A stretch of 64,000 nucleotides of DNA from an uncultured Bacteroidales bacterium. Lineage in GTDB: Bacteria > Bacteroidota > Bacteroidia > Bacteroidales > ML635J-15. The position numbers were made by a program, and so were the translations under genes. Where the stretch lies: the NCBI GenBank assembly GCA_937899245.1, contig CALDKB010000047.1:1-64000 (forward strand), given 5' to 3'. How positions within the stretch are numbered: the stretch's first letter is position 1; every line of letters starts with the position of its first letter. Below are positions 17,347-27,436 of this stretch, piece after piece. The notes beneath the pieces are model-generated. The model did not search any database and was not told the origin of the DNA. It saw only the letters and a list, made by a program, of their open reading frames with translations.

Positions 17347-19965
17347 TTAGCGTTTTTTAAGTTTCAGCTGCTTGTTAAACTCTTGCTTCGAAATCGATGT
17401 GCGGACTAACACTTTCTTTTCTACGTTCGGCAAAAGGTCGAAATAGTTGTCGCTGAAGAAGTTGTCGATTCCGTTTATGCTTAGGAAAACGCCACGGGCA
17501 AAGGTCTTGCTGCAGAGGGTAACAAGTATTCCGCCGTCAACCTTTTCCGATTTCCATTTTATGTTTGCCTTCGGGAAGCGCATTTCCTTGTTAGTGCAAA
17601 GGAAGTAAATGTTGTCGGCAATTTGCTTTGAATCATTGCTTTGCAGGGTGGTATAAATGAAAATATCGTTTGGCGACTTGCCATTGAGAATTTCGAAAAC
17701 AGGTCGCGAAAAATGAATTTCGCTTGCGTTGGCCTTAATGCTAACGTGTGATTCTTCGTTGAAAATTACGTTGCCGCGGAAATCCATAATGCTAACTGTT
17801 AGGCAGCCGTCGAAAGTGGCGAGCGAGTCGGAAACGGCAAAGACATACAGGGTGCTATCCTTTACGATTGGCGATACCAAAATGTTACGGTAGGCCTTGC
17901 GAGCAAAATAGTGCTGAGCTTTCCAGCGTCCGTAAAAATCGCGGCTCGACCACGAGGCGACAGGCCAGCAGTCGTTGTGCTGCCAGAAAAGCGTGCCCAT
18001 ACAGTAAGGTTTGTCGCGTCGGTGTGCTTCGATGGCTATTTTAATTGCGTCGCCTTGCATAAGCTGGCTAAGATATAGCGTCTCTTCAAAGTTTTTCGGC
18101 TTGCCGTATTCGCTTTCCATATACCACATTATTCGCGAGTTGGCATTCTGCCCGCCACGCTGGTGCGACATCATAACTTCCGAATAAATGTTGTGGTCGT
18201 TTTTGTCAGGTGCAAATTGCATTACCGACTGGTAGTCGGCGAAAGACTGGAAGCCGTACTCGGAGAAAAAGCGGCAACGTATGTCGTTGAAAGTGGACAA
18301 TTTGCCTTCTGTTTGCCAAACGCCCCAGTAATGTCCGTCGCCATCGGGATTCCAGAGCGAATCGCCAGTTTCGGGACGTCCGTAAGGGTCGCCGTTGTAT
18401 GGCGATGACGGAACATAGTCGCGTGTGTCGTACTTTTCGACCACTTCGGGTAGGGTTACAAAATAGCAGTCGTAGAACTGTTTCCAGATCTTTTCGGAAA
18501 TGCCGTTGCCCATCTGGTCGTACTTGCGCTTGTATCCCCAGCCGTACCAGGCCGCCTGACATTCGTTGTTGCCGCACCACAAAGCAATGCATGGATGGTT
18601 TCGTAGGCGTTTTACGTTGTCGATGGCTTCCTGACGCACGTTTTCGAGCATTTCGCCTTCGGTGGGATAAAGACTGCAAGCAAACATAAAGTCCTGCCAA
18701 ACAAGGATTCCGTACTTGTCGCAAAGGTCGTAGAAGATGTCGTTTTCGTAAATTCCGCCGCCCCACACGCGAAGCATATTCATATTGGCGGATACGGCAT
18801 CGAGAATTGTGCGTTCGTACATCGAATCGGTGACCTCGGTAAGAAAACTGTGTTGCGGGATGTAGTTGGCGCCTTTCATAAAGACGTTTACACCGTTGAG
18901 CTGGAAATAGAAGGATGTGCCGTACTGGTCTTTATCGCGAACAAGCTTTAGGTTGCGAAGACCGACGTTTGTCTTGATTTCCTGTGGGGTACATCCTTGT
19001 AGTGTCGTGGCGCGCTCTACAAGGTCTGGATTATTGTTTTCAATCCGAAGCGAAGCGGTAAATTCGTAGAGGTTGGGTTCGCCAAGTCCGTTGCACCACC
19101 ATAGTTTTGGCTTTTTAATGATTATTGGAATTTCGATGATGTTGGTTCCGGGAACAAGCTGGCGGGTTATGTTGGCCGTGGCTGAATTGACATTTTCGTT
19201 AGAAGCAGAAATGGTAATGTTTGCCTTGCAACTGCTTGACGCATCGACTTCTATGACGGCATTGATGGCGGCCATATCGTCGCCGACTTTTATCTGGTCG
19301 TACTTTACGTTGCTGATTCTGGCATTGTCCCAAGCATTGATTTCTACTGGTCGCCATATTCCGCTGGTTACAAGTCGCGGTCCCCAGTCCCAGCCGTAGT
19401 GGTAGCCGGCCTTGCGAGCAAAAATTCCCACCTGCTTGTCGCCAATGCCACCGATTTGCGACTGGTCGTTGTCGGAAGCATAGTGAAAATCAAGTGCGTC
19501 GAACTTCGGTATGTCGGTTGTTATTGGCGAGTGAAAATAAATGCGAAGTTCGTTGCCTTTTTGTTTTGCAATGCCTTTTATGTCGATTTTCCATGTGCGG
19601 AACATATTGTCGGCTTGGAGAATAAGACTGTCGTTGAGGTAAACGTCGGCATACGTGTCGAGTCCGTAGAATGTTATTTCAATGTTCTGCTTGGAAAACA
19701 TTTCTTCGTTGAGGTCGAACGTGTTTTTGTACTCCCAGTCTTCCTTGTCAACCCATTGCACGTCGCGTTCGTTCAGACGGAAGAATGGGTCTTTTATAAT
19801 ACCGTTGTGAATGAGGTCGGTGTGGACAAGACCGGGAACTTCGGACGGCAGCCATTTTTCTGTACCGACCTGACGAAAAGTCCAATTTGTCGTTATCGTA
19901 CAAGTCTGTGCAATTGCGAAAATGGAAATAATTACGAATAGTATTGTTGTAAAAAGTGATTTCAT
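17347..19965 (-). CDS. Beta-mannosidase, glycoside hydrolase family 2
   Basis: An exported 872-residue enzyme (signal peptide to about 19, IFAIAQ) that would release mannose from the non-reducing ends of beta-mannosides, including mannan- or N-glycan-derived oligosaccharides. The N-terminal jelly-roll domain has the beta-mannosidase signature WLPSEVPGLVHTDL and DPFFRLNE. The barrel shows RVWGGGIYENDIFYDLCD and WQDFMFACSLYP. The acid/base is Glu468 in CGNNE and the nucleophile Glu569 in SEYGFQSF, both retained. Length matches the family. It stands alone between gene-free gaps carrying a dispersed repeat, with its own -7 box, and is not in an obvious polysaccharide-utilisation cluster. Confidence 0.94.
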   Translation of the reverse strand: MKSLFTTILFVIISIFAIAQTCTITTNWTFRQVGTEKWLPSEVPGLVHTDLIHNGIIKDPFFRLNERDVQWVDKEDWEYKNTFDLNEEMFSKQNIEITFYGLDTYADVYLNDSLILQADNMFRTWKIDIKGIAKQKGNELRIYFHSPITTDIPKFDALDFHYASDNDQSQIGGIGDKQVGIFARKAGYHYGWDWGPRLVTSGIWRPVEINAWDNARISNVKYDQIKVGDDMAAINAVIEVDASSSCKANITISASNENVNSATANITRQLVPGTNIIEIPIIIKKPKLWWCNGLGEPNLYEFTASLRIENNNPDLVERATTLQGCTPQEIKTNVGLRNLKLVRDKDQYGTSFYFQLNGVNVFMKGANYIPQHSFLTEVTDSMYERTILDAVSANMNMLRVWGGGIYENDIFYDLCDKYGILVWQDFMFACSLYPTEGEMLENVRQEAIDNVKRLRNHPCIALWCGNNECQAAWYGWGYKRKYDQMGNGISEKIWKQFYDCYFVTLPEVVEKYDTRDYVPSSPYNGDPYGRPETGDSLWNPDGDGHYWGVWQTEGKLSTFNDIRCRFFSEYGFQSFADYQSVMQFAPDKNDHNIYSEVMMSHQRGGQNANSRIMWYMESEYGKPKNFEETLYLSQLMQGDAIKIAIEAHRRDKPYCMGTLFWQHNDCWPVASWSSRDFYGRWKAQHYFARKAYRNILVSPIVKDSTLYVFAVSDSLATFDGCLTVSIMDFRGNVIFNEESHVSIKANASEIHFSRPVFEILNGKSPNDIFIYTTLQSNDSKQIADNIYFLCTNKEMRFPKANIKWKSEKVDGGILVTLCSKTFARGVFLSINGIDNFFSDNYFDLLPNVEKKVLVRTSISKQEFNKQLKLKKR

Positions 19966-19984
19966 TTGAATTGTAATTATGATG

Positions 19985-19992
19985 CAAAGGTA
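19985..19992 (-). promoter_or_regulatory. -7 box of the beta-mannosidase promoter
   Basis: Minus strand reads TACCTTTG, matching TAnnTTTG, ending 20 nt before the start codon. Confidence 0.5.
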
Positions 19993-20082
19993 TGAAAATA
20001 AAGAGTTGAAAGGATTAAAAAATTAAGGGTTTAATGCTAGCTATGGCGATTTTTCATTAACCGTCCCTTCGGCTACTGCTTA

Positions 20083-20101
20083 CTTCGATAGGCTCAGTGC
20101 A
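20083..20101 (-). repeat. Dispersed intergenic repeat, copy 2 (inverted)
   Basis: The minus strand reads TGCACTGAGCCTATCGAAG, which differs from copy 1 at three positions over 19 bases. It sits in the 184-bp gap between beta-mannosidase and the lytic transglycosylase, in a locally GC-rich stretch ending in a run of C. Confidence 0.5.
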
Positions 20102-20149
20102 CCGCAGAGTGCGTATCATTGTCCTCGCGGCTCGAGCGGAACCCCCCCC

Positions 20150-21376
20150 TTATTCTGTATAGATTTTGATTTCATCACCAACATGTATGACATGCTCTTC
20201 GGACATTTCGTTCCATTTTCTAATTTCGTTAATAGAACAGTTGTATTTCATTGAAATGCGGAAAAGATTGTCGCCCGAAACTACCTTGTGGATAATCAGG
20301 TTGTCTTTCTTGATAGTTGTTGGTAGTTCCTGTGTGGCAATTATAGAGTCGTTTACCTGTGCCGGAATGCTTGCAATCTCGTTCTGATGGGAAATGAAGA
20401 CATTGGTTTTGTCGAACGGCATTGTCAGCACGTGGTATTCTCCATCGTTGGGGATGTATGCCTGAGTGTAAGTCGGATTCAGGAATTTTAGTGTTTCGTA
20501 GTCGGTGCCTGTGGCTAACGCAACATTTTTCAGGTGTAGAGGACCCTTTACGTGAAGTGTGTCGGTCTTCGTGTATTCGATGAAATTATTGTTTGGAAAC
20601 AAATTGTGTTCTGCGTGATACTGAAGCAGATATTCCATTGCAATGAATGCGCCGACGTAGTTTTTCATTTGATCGGTGAAGAAAGGCAGCAGCTCCCAGT
20701 GGTTGGTTTTTCCGCCGCTACGTTCGATGGCGTTCTTTACTGTCCCCTGACCGCCGTTGTATGCCACGAGCGCAAGTTGCCAGTCGTTGAAAGTCTCGTA
20801 GAGGTATTTCAAATATCTGCAGGCGGCGTCTGTCGACTTGCGAACGTCGCGTCGTTCGTCGATATATGTGCTGACTTTCAGTCCCATAACATCGGATGTC
20901 CCTTTGAGGAATTGCCATAGGCCAACGGCACCCGATTTTGAAATGGCATTCGGGTCGAGCGACGATTCCACGGCAGCAAGATATTTAAGTTCAAGCGGTA
21001 GGCCGTATAGCGACAAATATTCTTCGAATATAGGGAAGTAGTAGGCCGAAAGTCCAATAATTTTCTGCATTTTCGGACGGTTGCGCAGTCCGTAGGCGTT
21101 GATGTATTTCTGTACCACTTCGTTGTATTCCAACTTGATAGTGGTTAGTTCGTCCAGATTCTCAATTCGTTTCTGGTAGATGATTTCGGGGTAACTCGGC
21201 GCCGGCAGACGTAAAATGCTGTCGGAAACCGATTTTGGCGAGCGCCACCATACGTTGACAGAGTCGCTCATTCTGGCAATCGATGCGTTGATATGGTTGA
21301 CTATGCTGTCGTTCCTTTGCGAAAACGCAATCATCGAACAAGTTGTGGCTATAAATATGAAAACAAATTTCTTCAT
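20150..21376 (-). CDS. Membrane-bound lytic murein transglycosylase (MltD-like) with LysM domain
   Basis: Cleaves the MurNAc-GlcNAc bond of peptidoglycan to form 1,6-anhydro-MurNAc. The 408-residue product has a signal peptide (MKKFVFIFIA to AFSQ) and an SLT domain with catalytic Glu137 in AAVESSLDPNAISKSGAVGL. ALVAYNGGQGTVKNAI provides the second conserved SLT motif. One LysM domain closes the protein (VVSGDNLFRISMKYNCSINE). The frame is open upstream to 21463, but 21376 gives a normal signal peptide. The periplasmic product of this enzyme is what AnmK would later recycle. Confidence 0.9.
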   Translation of the reverse strand: MKKFVFIFIATTCSMIAFSQRNDSIVNHINASIARMSDSVNVWWRSPKSVSDSILRLPAPSYPEIIYQKRIENLDELTTIKLEYNEVVQKYINAYGLRNRPKMQKIIGLSAYYFPIFEEYLSLYGLPLELKYLAAVESSLDPNAISKSGAVGLWQFLKGTSDVMGLKVSTYIDERRDVRKSTDAACRYLKYLYETFNDWQLALVAYNGGQGTVKNAIERSGGKTNHWELLPFFTDQMKNYVGAFIAMEYLLQYHAEHNLFPNNNFIEYTKTDTLHVKGPLHLKNVALATGTDYETLKFLNPTYTQAYIPNDGEYHVLTMPFDKTNVFISHQNEIASIPAQVNDSIIATQELPTTIKKDNLIIHKVVSGDNLFRISMKYNCSINEIRKWNEMSEEHVIHVGDEIKIYTE

Positions 21377-21381
21377 CTTTA

Positions 21382-21389
21382 CGAAAATA
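21382..21389 (-). promoter_or_regulatory. Possible -7 box of the lytic transglycosylase promoter
   Basis: Minus strand reads TATTTTCG, one mismatch from TAnnTTTG, but only 5 nt before the chosen ATG, which is closer than usual. Weak. Confidence 0.2.
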
Positions 21390-21533
21390 CGGCGCGAATA
21401 TCGGCATAAAAATAGCTCAGTGTATAGCAAAAATATAGAAAGTATCAACAAGTGACTTTTCATTAGTGCCGCAACTGACTAATTGGTGTTAATTAAAAAT
21501 AGCAAATATCTTTCAAGTTATGAAAAAACTTGT

Positions 21534-21541
21534 TATTTTTG
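21534..21541 (+). promoter_or_regulatory. -7 box of the 21.5-29.5 kb operon
   Basis: TATTTTTG matches TAnnTTTG and ends 26 nt before the first ATG of the run. The -33 region is not convincing. Confidence 0.45.
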
Positions 21542-21567
21542 AAGATTGAATAAAAAGTCTTCGGTCG

Positions 21568-24234
21568 ATGATTAGCAAAGTGTTGGCAAAATCTCTTTTT
21601 TTTGTGGTGCTGTGCGCTGCTATGCTTGTGTCTTGTAAGAAGAGCAAAGTGGCGGATGTAGATGTCTTTGATGCCGTTCCCGAGCATACTTCGTTGGTTG
21701 TCAGGACTGATAATGTTGATTCTGTGGCTAAGATTGTCGGTTCCGACAATCCGTTGCTTAAGATGTTCTACAATCAGAAGACCGAAATTGGCTTGCCGTT
21801 GTGCCGTTGCGTTGATAGCTTGAAGAATGCCGGTTTGTTTGGCGGGCATCTCGGTGCAAATGCAGTTTTTGCAGTTCGAAAGGACGGGACCTGCGGACTT
21901 TGCCAGCTATATGTGTGCAAAACCGATTTGCGAGCAAAAGGCGATATCGGCAGTGCTGTCGATTCAATCATGCAGAATGAAAATTTTTCTAAACGCTTAT
22001 TTGGCGAGTTCGAAGTCCTGACATATTCTATGCAGGGGAGAGGTTCTCTGTCGATAAGTTTTGTTGATGGACTAGCAATCGTATCTTCTTCGTCAAAATA
22101 TCTAGAGGATGCGTTGACCTGTTATGCTGGAAACGGAAAGCGGCTGTCGGCGGATGAAAAGTTCTGCAAGGCGCTTGAAGCTTCAGGCAAGAACGAGTTG
22201 GCCAACGTGCTTGTTGATGTCAAGTCGTTTGCAGACATCTTTTCATGCGAACTTTTTGAGGATAATCGTCTGGTAAAGGTTGTGAGAGGTTTCGACTGCT
22301 GGCTGGCGCTGGATATCCTTGAGGGAAATCCATTGTCGTTTTCGGGTTTCGAGTATCCTATGTCCGATTCGGCCACTTTTTCGGCTTTGGTTAAGTCGCA
22401 ACCGTCGATTGAGTTCAATGTGCTGGAGATGATTCCGGAAAAATCGGCGGCTTATCTCTTGGTTTCTTATGGAAATCCGCAGGGCTATGACGAGGCGATT
22501 GGGAAAAGTGCAGAACGCGAGGAGCGAATTGCGGCAATGAACAAGGCATTCGGCTGTGATGCTGTCGAAAGATTCCGTTCGCTTGTAAAACGTGAATTTG
22601 CCTATGTTGTTTCTGAATGCAGTTCCGATCAGGAAAAGGGCGCTTTTGTTATCTGCGGTTTGCAGTCGCAGTCGGCGGCGGAACTGGAACTGCAGAAAAT
22701 GTTGCCACAGCCGGAGGCTCAGATTCTCGACGAGGGGTCGTCGGTTAAGGTTTACCAAATGCCTTACGACGATATTGCAGCAGCCCTGTTCGGCGATTTG
22801 TTCGCTAACTGCAGGGGAAATTTCGTGAGCTTCATCGGCAATTATATGATTTTTGCAAATTCCGTTTCCGACTTGCGTTCGCTTAATGGCGATATAAAAC
22901 TTAACAATACGATGAGGGCTAGTATGCAGCATCAGGAGTTTAGGAAAAAGTTCTCAACCACATCGTCGGTATTCGCATATTTCTCGTTTGGAAAGGGCAT
23001 CGAAATGATGAAAAGGTTCTTTTCGCGCCAGTATTCGAACGATTTGGGACAAAATGCTTCTGCTTTTGCCGGAATGGGAATGTTCGGCATTCAGTTGAAA
23101 CGATTGGACGAACAGGTGTATTGCAACGTGTCGTTCTTGAAGAATGATGTGTCGGCAGTCGCAAGCATGGAGACCGAATGGGAGACTAATGTGGGCACAA
23201 CTCTTGCGGGAAAACCTTATGTCGTTTCCAATCATGATACTGGGGAAAAGGAAATAATTGTGCAGGATAAAGACAACAAAATCTATTTGTTCAATTCAAA
23301 AGGGCAGGAGTTGTGGCATATCGGTATTGACGGCCGAATAATAAGTCAGATAGTTCAAGTTGATGCATATAAGAATGGCAAGAAGCAGTATCTGTTCTCC
23401 ACAGATGAAAAAATTTATCTTGTCGATAGGTTGGGCAATAACCTTGAGAAATTTCCGCAAACCTTGAGGTCGAAGTCGGTAGCTCCAATTGCAGTTTTCG
23501 ACTACGACAAGACACTCAACTATAGGATTGCGGTGCCCTGTGAAGACCGCAAGGTTTATATGTACGACATAAAGGGTGATTTGCTGAAGGGCTGGACTTT
23601 CGAGACTACTGAAAATATTGTCAACTCCGAATTGGTTCACTATGTGCTTTCGTCAGAGGATTTCATAGTCTTCCACGATAGCTACAAGGCATATTTTATT
23701 GCTCGCAATGGATCTGCAAAGATGGTTTTTCAGACCAATTTCAAGTACTCCGACAATAAATTCTACTGCGATTCAACGTCGTCGCCTAAATTTGTCACAA
23801 CAGACGAAACCGGAACCGTACGCCGGCTGTTCAAGAACGGTTCTCAGGATTCGCTGAAACTTGGCGATTTTTCTGCAGGACATCATTTTGCTATGCGCGA
23901 TTTGGATGCCGATGGTCGTCCGGAATACATATTTACTGACTCGACGAAGATTTTTGCCTATGCGGCCGACCAGCGACTGCTCTTCGACTATGATTTTGGC
24001 GCCGAAGCTTCTGCGCCTACATTCTATAGTTTTGGCGGTCAGACAAGGATTGGAATAACCACAAGCGATAAAAAAATATATCTTTTGAATTCAAACGGAT
24101 CGTTGTACGAAGGATTCCCGCTGGAAGGAGTAACTCCATTTAGCATCAGCGAACTGAAAGCCGATTCAGACCATTATGATTTGATTGTTGGACTTAGCCG
24201 TGGACGTTTGGGTAATTATAGGATTGTAAAATAA
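21568..24234 (+). CDS. Large lipoprotein with C-terminal beta-propeller-like repeats
   Basis: Predicted lipoprotein of 888 residues, acylated at Cys23 (MLVSCKKSK). The N-terminal ~520 residues resemble DUF3352-type proteins of Bacteroidetes (VPEHTSLVVRTDNVDSV; repeated statements about loss and decay of strands). From about residue 545 there are repeated blade-like units ending in KIYLFNSKGQELW, KIYLVDRLGNNLE, KVYMYDIKGDLLKGW and KIYLLNSNGSLYEGF, as in PQQ/WD-type propellers. No catalytic motif was seen. It is the first gene of a co-directional run with 15-bp spacings. Its function is unknown; an envelope-assembly or scaffold role is only a guess. Confidence 0.7.
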   Translation: MISKVLAKSLFFVVLCAAMLVSCKKSKVADVDVFDAVPEHTSLVVRTDNVDSVAKIVGSDNPLLKMFYNQKTEIGLPLCRCVDSLKNAGLFGGHLGANAVFAVRKDGTCGLCQLYVCKTDLRAKGDIGSAVDSIMQNENFSKRLFGEFEVLTYSMQGRGSLSISFVDGLAIVSSSSKYLEDALTCYAGNGKRLSADEKFCKALEASGKNELANVLVDVKSFADIFSCELFEDNRLVKVVRGFDCWLALDILEGNPLSFSGFEYPMSDSATFSALVKSQPSIEFNVLEMIPEKSAAYLLVSYGNPQGYDEAIGKSAEREERIAAMNKAFGCDAVERFRSLVKREFAYVVSECSSDQEKGAFVICGLQSQSAAELELQKMLPQPEAQILDEGSSVKVYQMPYDDIAAALFGDLFANCRGNFVSFIGNYMIFANSVSDLRSLNGDIKLNNTMRASMQHQEFRKKFSTTSSVFAYFSFGKGIEMMKRFFSRQYSNDLGQNASAFAGMGMFGIQLKRLDEQVYCNVSFLKNDVSAVASMETEWETNVGTTLAGKPYVVSNHDTGEKEIIVQDKDNKIYLFNSKGQELWHIGIDGRIISQIVQVDAYKNGKKQYLFSTDEKIYLVDRLGNNLEKFPQTLRSKSVAPIAVFDYDKTLNYRIAVPCEDRKVYMYDIKGDLLKGWTFETTENIVNSELVHYVLSSEDFIVFHDSYKAYFIARNGSAKMVFQTNFKYSDNKFYCDSTSSPKFVTTDETGTVRRLFKNGSQDSLKLGDFSAGHHFAMRDLDADGRPEYIFTDSTKIFAYAADQRLLFDYDFGAEASAPTFYSFGGQTRIGITTSDKKIYLLNSNGSLYEGFPLEGVTPFSISELKADSDHYDLIVGLSRGRLGNYRIVK

Positions 24235-24249
24235 ATTTAATAATAAAGT

Positions 24250-25953
24250 ATGAGAAAGACATGTAAATTATTAGTGCTTGCCATTATTGTCATGACGATA
24301 GCTTTGCCATCGTGCGTAAAGGACAATTTTGATATGGACAGATTGTCCGATGAGGTTACATACACTGGAAGTTTCGCATTGCCTCTGGCATATAGCGATG
24401 TGTCGTTTTACAAGGTTATGGACTTGCTTGATACGTCAATATCGTTAAGAGACAATGATGAGGGGTATTTATCTTTGTACTATCAATCTTATGTCGAGTC
24501 AAATCCTGTGCAGGAATTGTTGAATGTCGGAGACCAGACGATGACTAAGACCATCAGCTTGTCGGACCTGACATCGCGAGGTCTGATGGGAGAGACTTCG
24601 CTCCGTTATACTGCAGTTGAAAACATTACTTTCGACCTGTTCAATAGCGATGCCGAAATCGACTCTATTATGCTGAAGTCAGGTACTTTCGACTATGAGA
24701 TTAATACAACTTTTGGCAAAACAACACGAATGGTAATAGAATTTCCTTCAATAACTAAGAACGGCAGGGCGTTCAAGGATTCCGTAACCTTCATGTCGTC
24801 CGATTCGCATTACCAGATAAGCTTGCCGCTTGATGAATATAAGATTGACTTGACAACTACATCTCGCCACTTTAACGAAATACCGGTGAAGTTGACAGTT
24901 AGTCTTGCATTCCCTGATTCCGATCCTCCAATGTCTGGCGGTATCACTGTTACGATGGGAATTAAAAATATTCACTACAAGCGTATGTTCGGATATTTTG
25001 GCTACAACGAGCTGTTCTTCCAGAGCGATACAATTGATATTTCGTTGTTTAAGGATAATCCAAAATATTATATGGAACGATTCTTCTTCAACAATCCAAA
25101 GCTCACAGTTCACTATTGGAATTCATATGGTGTGCCTTCAATGTTCTACTTTACCGAACTCGACACTTATCTAAAGACCTTGGATCAGGTTTGGGATATC
25201 GCATCTAGCAATGAGAACTTCCCGATGTCGTCGTCAAATCCATACTATGTAAAGCATTCTTCGAGATACGGATACGAGGCTGAGGATTCCGTTCAACTTA
25301 ACAAGGAAAATTCCAACCTCGATCAGATTGTTCCAAACCGTCCACGATGGATTCATTTCAAGGCGTTGGCTGCAACAAATCCAGGCGTACACAACCACGA
25401 TAACTTCATTACTGAAGATTCAAAATTGAGATCTAAGATTGATATTGAGTTCCCGCTGTGGGGATATCTTTACAATTTCTGCTATACGGATACAATGGAT
25501 GTTGACCTAAGCAATATAGTAGGTAAGTATCCGGTAAGCCGACTGGCAGTTCTGCTGTCGATAGAAAATGGTATGCCAGCTGAAGCATTTGCACAATTCT
25601 ATCTGGTCGATGAAAATTATCACGTTCTCGATTCTCTTATTTCAAACCCTGGTCAGATGGTTCTCGATGCTGCTTCTGTTGACGCCAACGGACGAATCTT
25701 AAAGCGAACAAAGACAGAAACGAAGGTAGAGCTTACTCCGGCGCAAATCAGTAAACTTAGGAATAGCAAGCACTTGCTGATGAAAGCCCACGTAAACACC
25801 GATGATGCAATGAATGGCCGTCTGATGAAGATTTATCGCGACTATGGCTTCAAGGTTAATGTCGGTGCTGAGGTCGACCTCGATGTGGAGGGAAGTGTTG
25901 ACTCGCTGATTGACAATGTGAGCAGTAAGAACGTTATTCTTAAATCTAAATAA
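24250..25953 (+). CDS. Hypothetical lipoprotein
   Basis: A 567-residue predicted lipoprotein (Cys22 in ALPSCVKDNF) of unknown function. It begins with a stretch also seen in many Bacteroidetes lipoproteins (DNFDMDRLSDEVTYTGSFAL followed by PLAY) and is otherwise beta-rich without recognised motifs. It starts 15 bp after the 888-residue gene, and its stop overlaps an ATG of the next frame (TAATG), so it is in the same transcript. The DUF5723 outer-membrane protein that follows is often found beside such lipoproteins, which suggests the two act together at the outer membrane. Confidence 0.68.
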   Translation: MRKTCKLLVLAIIVMTIALPSCVKDNFDMDRLSDEVTYTGSFALPLAYSDVSFYKVMDLLDTSISLRDNDEGYLSLYYQSYVESNPVQELLNVGDQTMTKTISLSDLTSRGLMGETSLRYTAVENITFDLFNSDAEIDSIMLKSGTFDYEINTTFGKTTRMVIEFPSITKNGRAFKDSVTFMSSDSHYQISLPLDEYKIDLTTTSRHFNEIPVKLTVSLAFPDSDPPMSGGITVTMGIKNIHYKRMFGYFGYNELFFQSDTIDISLFKDNPKYYMERFFFNNPKLTVHYWNSYGVPSMFYFTELDTYLKTLDQVWDIASSNENFPMSSSNPYYVKHSSRYGYEAEDSVQLNKENSNLDQIVPNRPRWIHFKALAATNPGVHNHDNFITEDSKLRSKIDIEFPLWGYLYNFCYTDTMDVDLSNIVGKYPVSRLAVLLSIENGMPAEAFAQFYLVDENYHVLDSLISNPGQMVLDAASVDANGRILKRTKTETKVELTPAQISKLRNSKHLLMKAHVNTDDAMNGRLMKIYRDYGFKVNVGAEVDLDVEGSVDSLIDNVSSKNVILKSK

Positions 25954-25967
25954 TGGAGGGCTTGGCT

Positions 25968-27422
25968 ATGAAGAAAATAGGATTAATTATCGTTTCGCTA
26001 TTGGTGCTTAGCTCAATGTCGGTTATTGCCCAGCAGGCAAATACATTGTATTATATGGACCGCGTATTCCAGGCTCAGACAGTCAACATCTCCCAGATGC
26101 CAGCTAATAAGGTGCAGGTGAGCGGACTTATTGTGCCGGTCTTCGGACAGTTGCCTCCTATGTTGTATTTCAACTACGGAAATAATTCATTCAAGTACAA
26201 TCATATTATTCACAAGGGCGAAGGTTACAGAGCCGACAGCCTTGTTACCGACTTGCCGTTGCTTATGAGCAAGGTGCGTAAGACAACTAGCATAAGGAAC
26301 GAACTGCGCCTCGACTATATAAATGTGTCGGTACGTTCTAAAAATAATTCGGTAATTAACGTAACACTTGCGGACAGGATTCTTTTTGGCTTCGGATTGC
26401 CATACGATTTTTTCGAGTTCGTTATTAATGGTAACCGACCCTATATGCTTGAGGGCAAGCCGCATGACTTGTCGAAACTTTCGATTAATGCAAGTTATTT
26501 CCATGAATTGGGCGTTGGCTTCACCTCTCAGCTGGGAGAGAAATTCTCTGTCGGCGGTAGGTTGAAATTGTTGTTTGGCGTTGCTGACATCAGTACTGAT
26601 GTAACAACATTGGAACTTGAAACCGATCCGCAGAATTACTTCATTACAGCAACTGCTAACATGAAGATAAGAAAGTCAACAAACTTAATGAATATTGTCA
26701 CTAGAGGTGATAGCACAAGTGTAGAAACCGATTTTTCGACAGAAGCACTAAAGGCAGCCTTGACATCTTTCGGTAATTTCGGTGTAGGCCTTGACTTGGG
26801 TTTTACATATAACATTACTCCAAAGATTTCTGTTTCGTTCTCGGCAACAGACCTTGGCTTTATCAACTGGAACCAGAATGCAACAGTTGCATCAGCTAAG
26901 GGAGACTATACATTCGAGGGCGTTGAACTTGAATTCAACAAAGGTGATGACGATAAGGTTGGCTTTGGCCTCGATACCTTGCGTTATACTACCGAGCACA
27001 TTATTGATACGGTTGTCGATTTGTTCGATATGAATATTGCCGACAAGAATTATATGTCATGGTTGCCTTCAAACATTTACCTTGGCGCAACCTACCAGCT
27101 TCACGAAAAGATTGGTTTCGGCGTGTTGTATCGCGGCGAATTCTACAGGAAAAACTATATACAGGCATTGACAATCTCGGCAAATTCAAACATTACGCAC
27201 TGGTTGTCGTTGCATGCAAGCTGGTCGTACATGAACAATACTGCGGCTAATTTCGGCCTCGGCTTTTCGGCACGACTTGGATGCTTCACATGGTATATGG
27301 TTACCGATGACCTTATTGGTATGATTTTCCCGCAAAAAGCCAAGACTCTTAACATTCACATGGGCTGTAACATGACATTCGGGCACCCGAAGAAGCAGCT
27401 TAAGACTCAGACCAGATTGTAG
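25968..27422 (+). CDS. DUF5723-family outer-membrane protein
   Basis: A 484-residue exported protein (MKKIGLIIVSLLVLSS to IAQQ) of the DUF5723 family, recognised from YYMDRVFQAQTVNISQMP, the GLIVPVFGQLPPMLYFNYG segment, and repeated amphipathic strands (LGVGFTSQLGEKFSVGGRLK, NIYLGATYQLHEKIGFGVLY). It is likely a porin-like beta-barrel. An ATG exists at 25953 overlapping the previous stop, but the ATG at 25968 has GGAGG eight bases upstream and gives a clean signal peptide. What passes through the barrel is unknown. Confidence 0.78.
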   Translation: MKKIGLIIVSLLVLSSMSVIAQQANTLYYMDRVFQAQTVNISQMPANKVQVSGLIVPVFGQLPPMLYFNYGNNSFKYNHIIHKGEGYRADSLVTDLPLLMSKVRKTTSIRNELRLDYINVSVRSKNNSVINVTLADRILFGFGLPYDFFEFVINGNRPYMLEGKPHDLSKLSINASYFHELGVGFTSQLGEKFSVGGRLKLLFGVADISTDVTTLELETDPQNYFITATANMKIRKSTNLMNIVTRGDSTSVETDFSTEALKAALTSFGNFGVGLDLGFTYNITPKISVSFSATDLGFINWNQNATVASAKGDYTFEGVELEFNKGDDDKVGFGLDTLRYTTEHIIDTVVDLFDMNIADKNYMSWLPSNIYLGATYQLHEKIGFGVLYRGEFYRKNYIQALTISANSNITHWLSLHASWSYMNNTAANFGLGFSARLGCFTWYMVTDDLIGMIFPQKAKTLNIHMGCNMTFGHPKKQLKTQTRL

Positions 27423-27436
27423 GGTAATTTTTTGTA

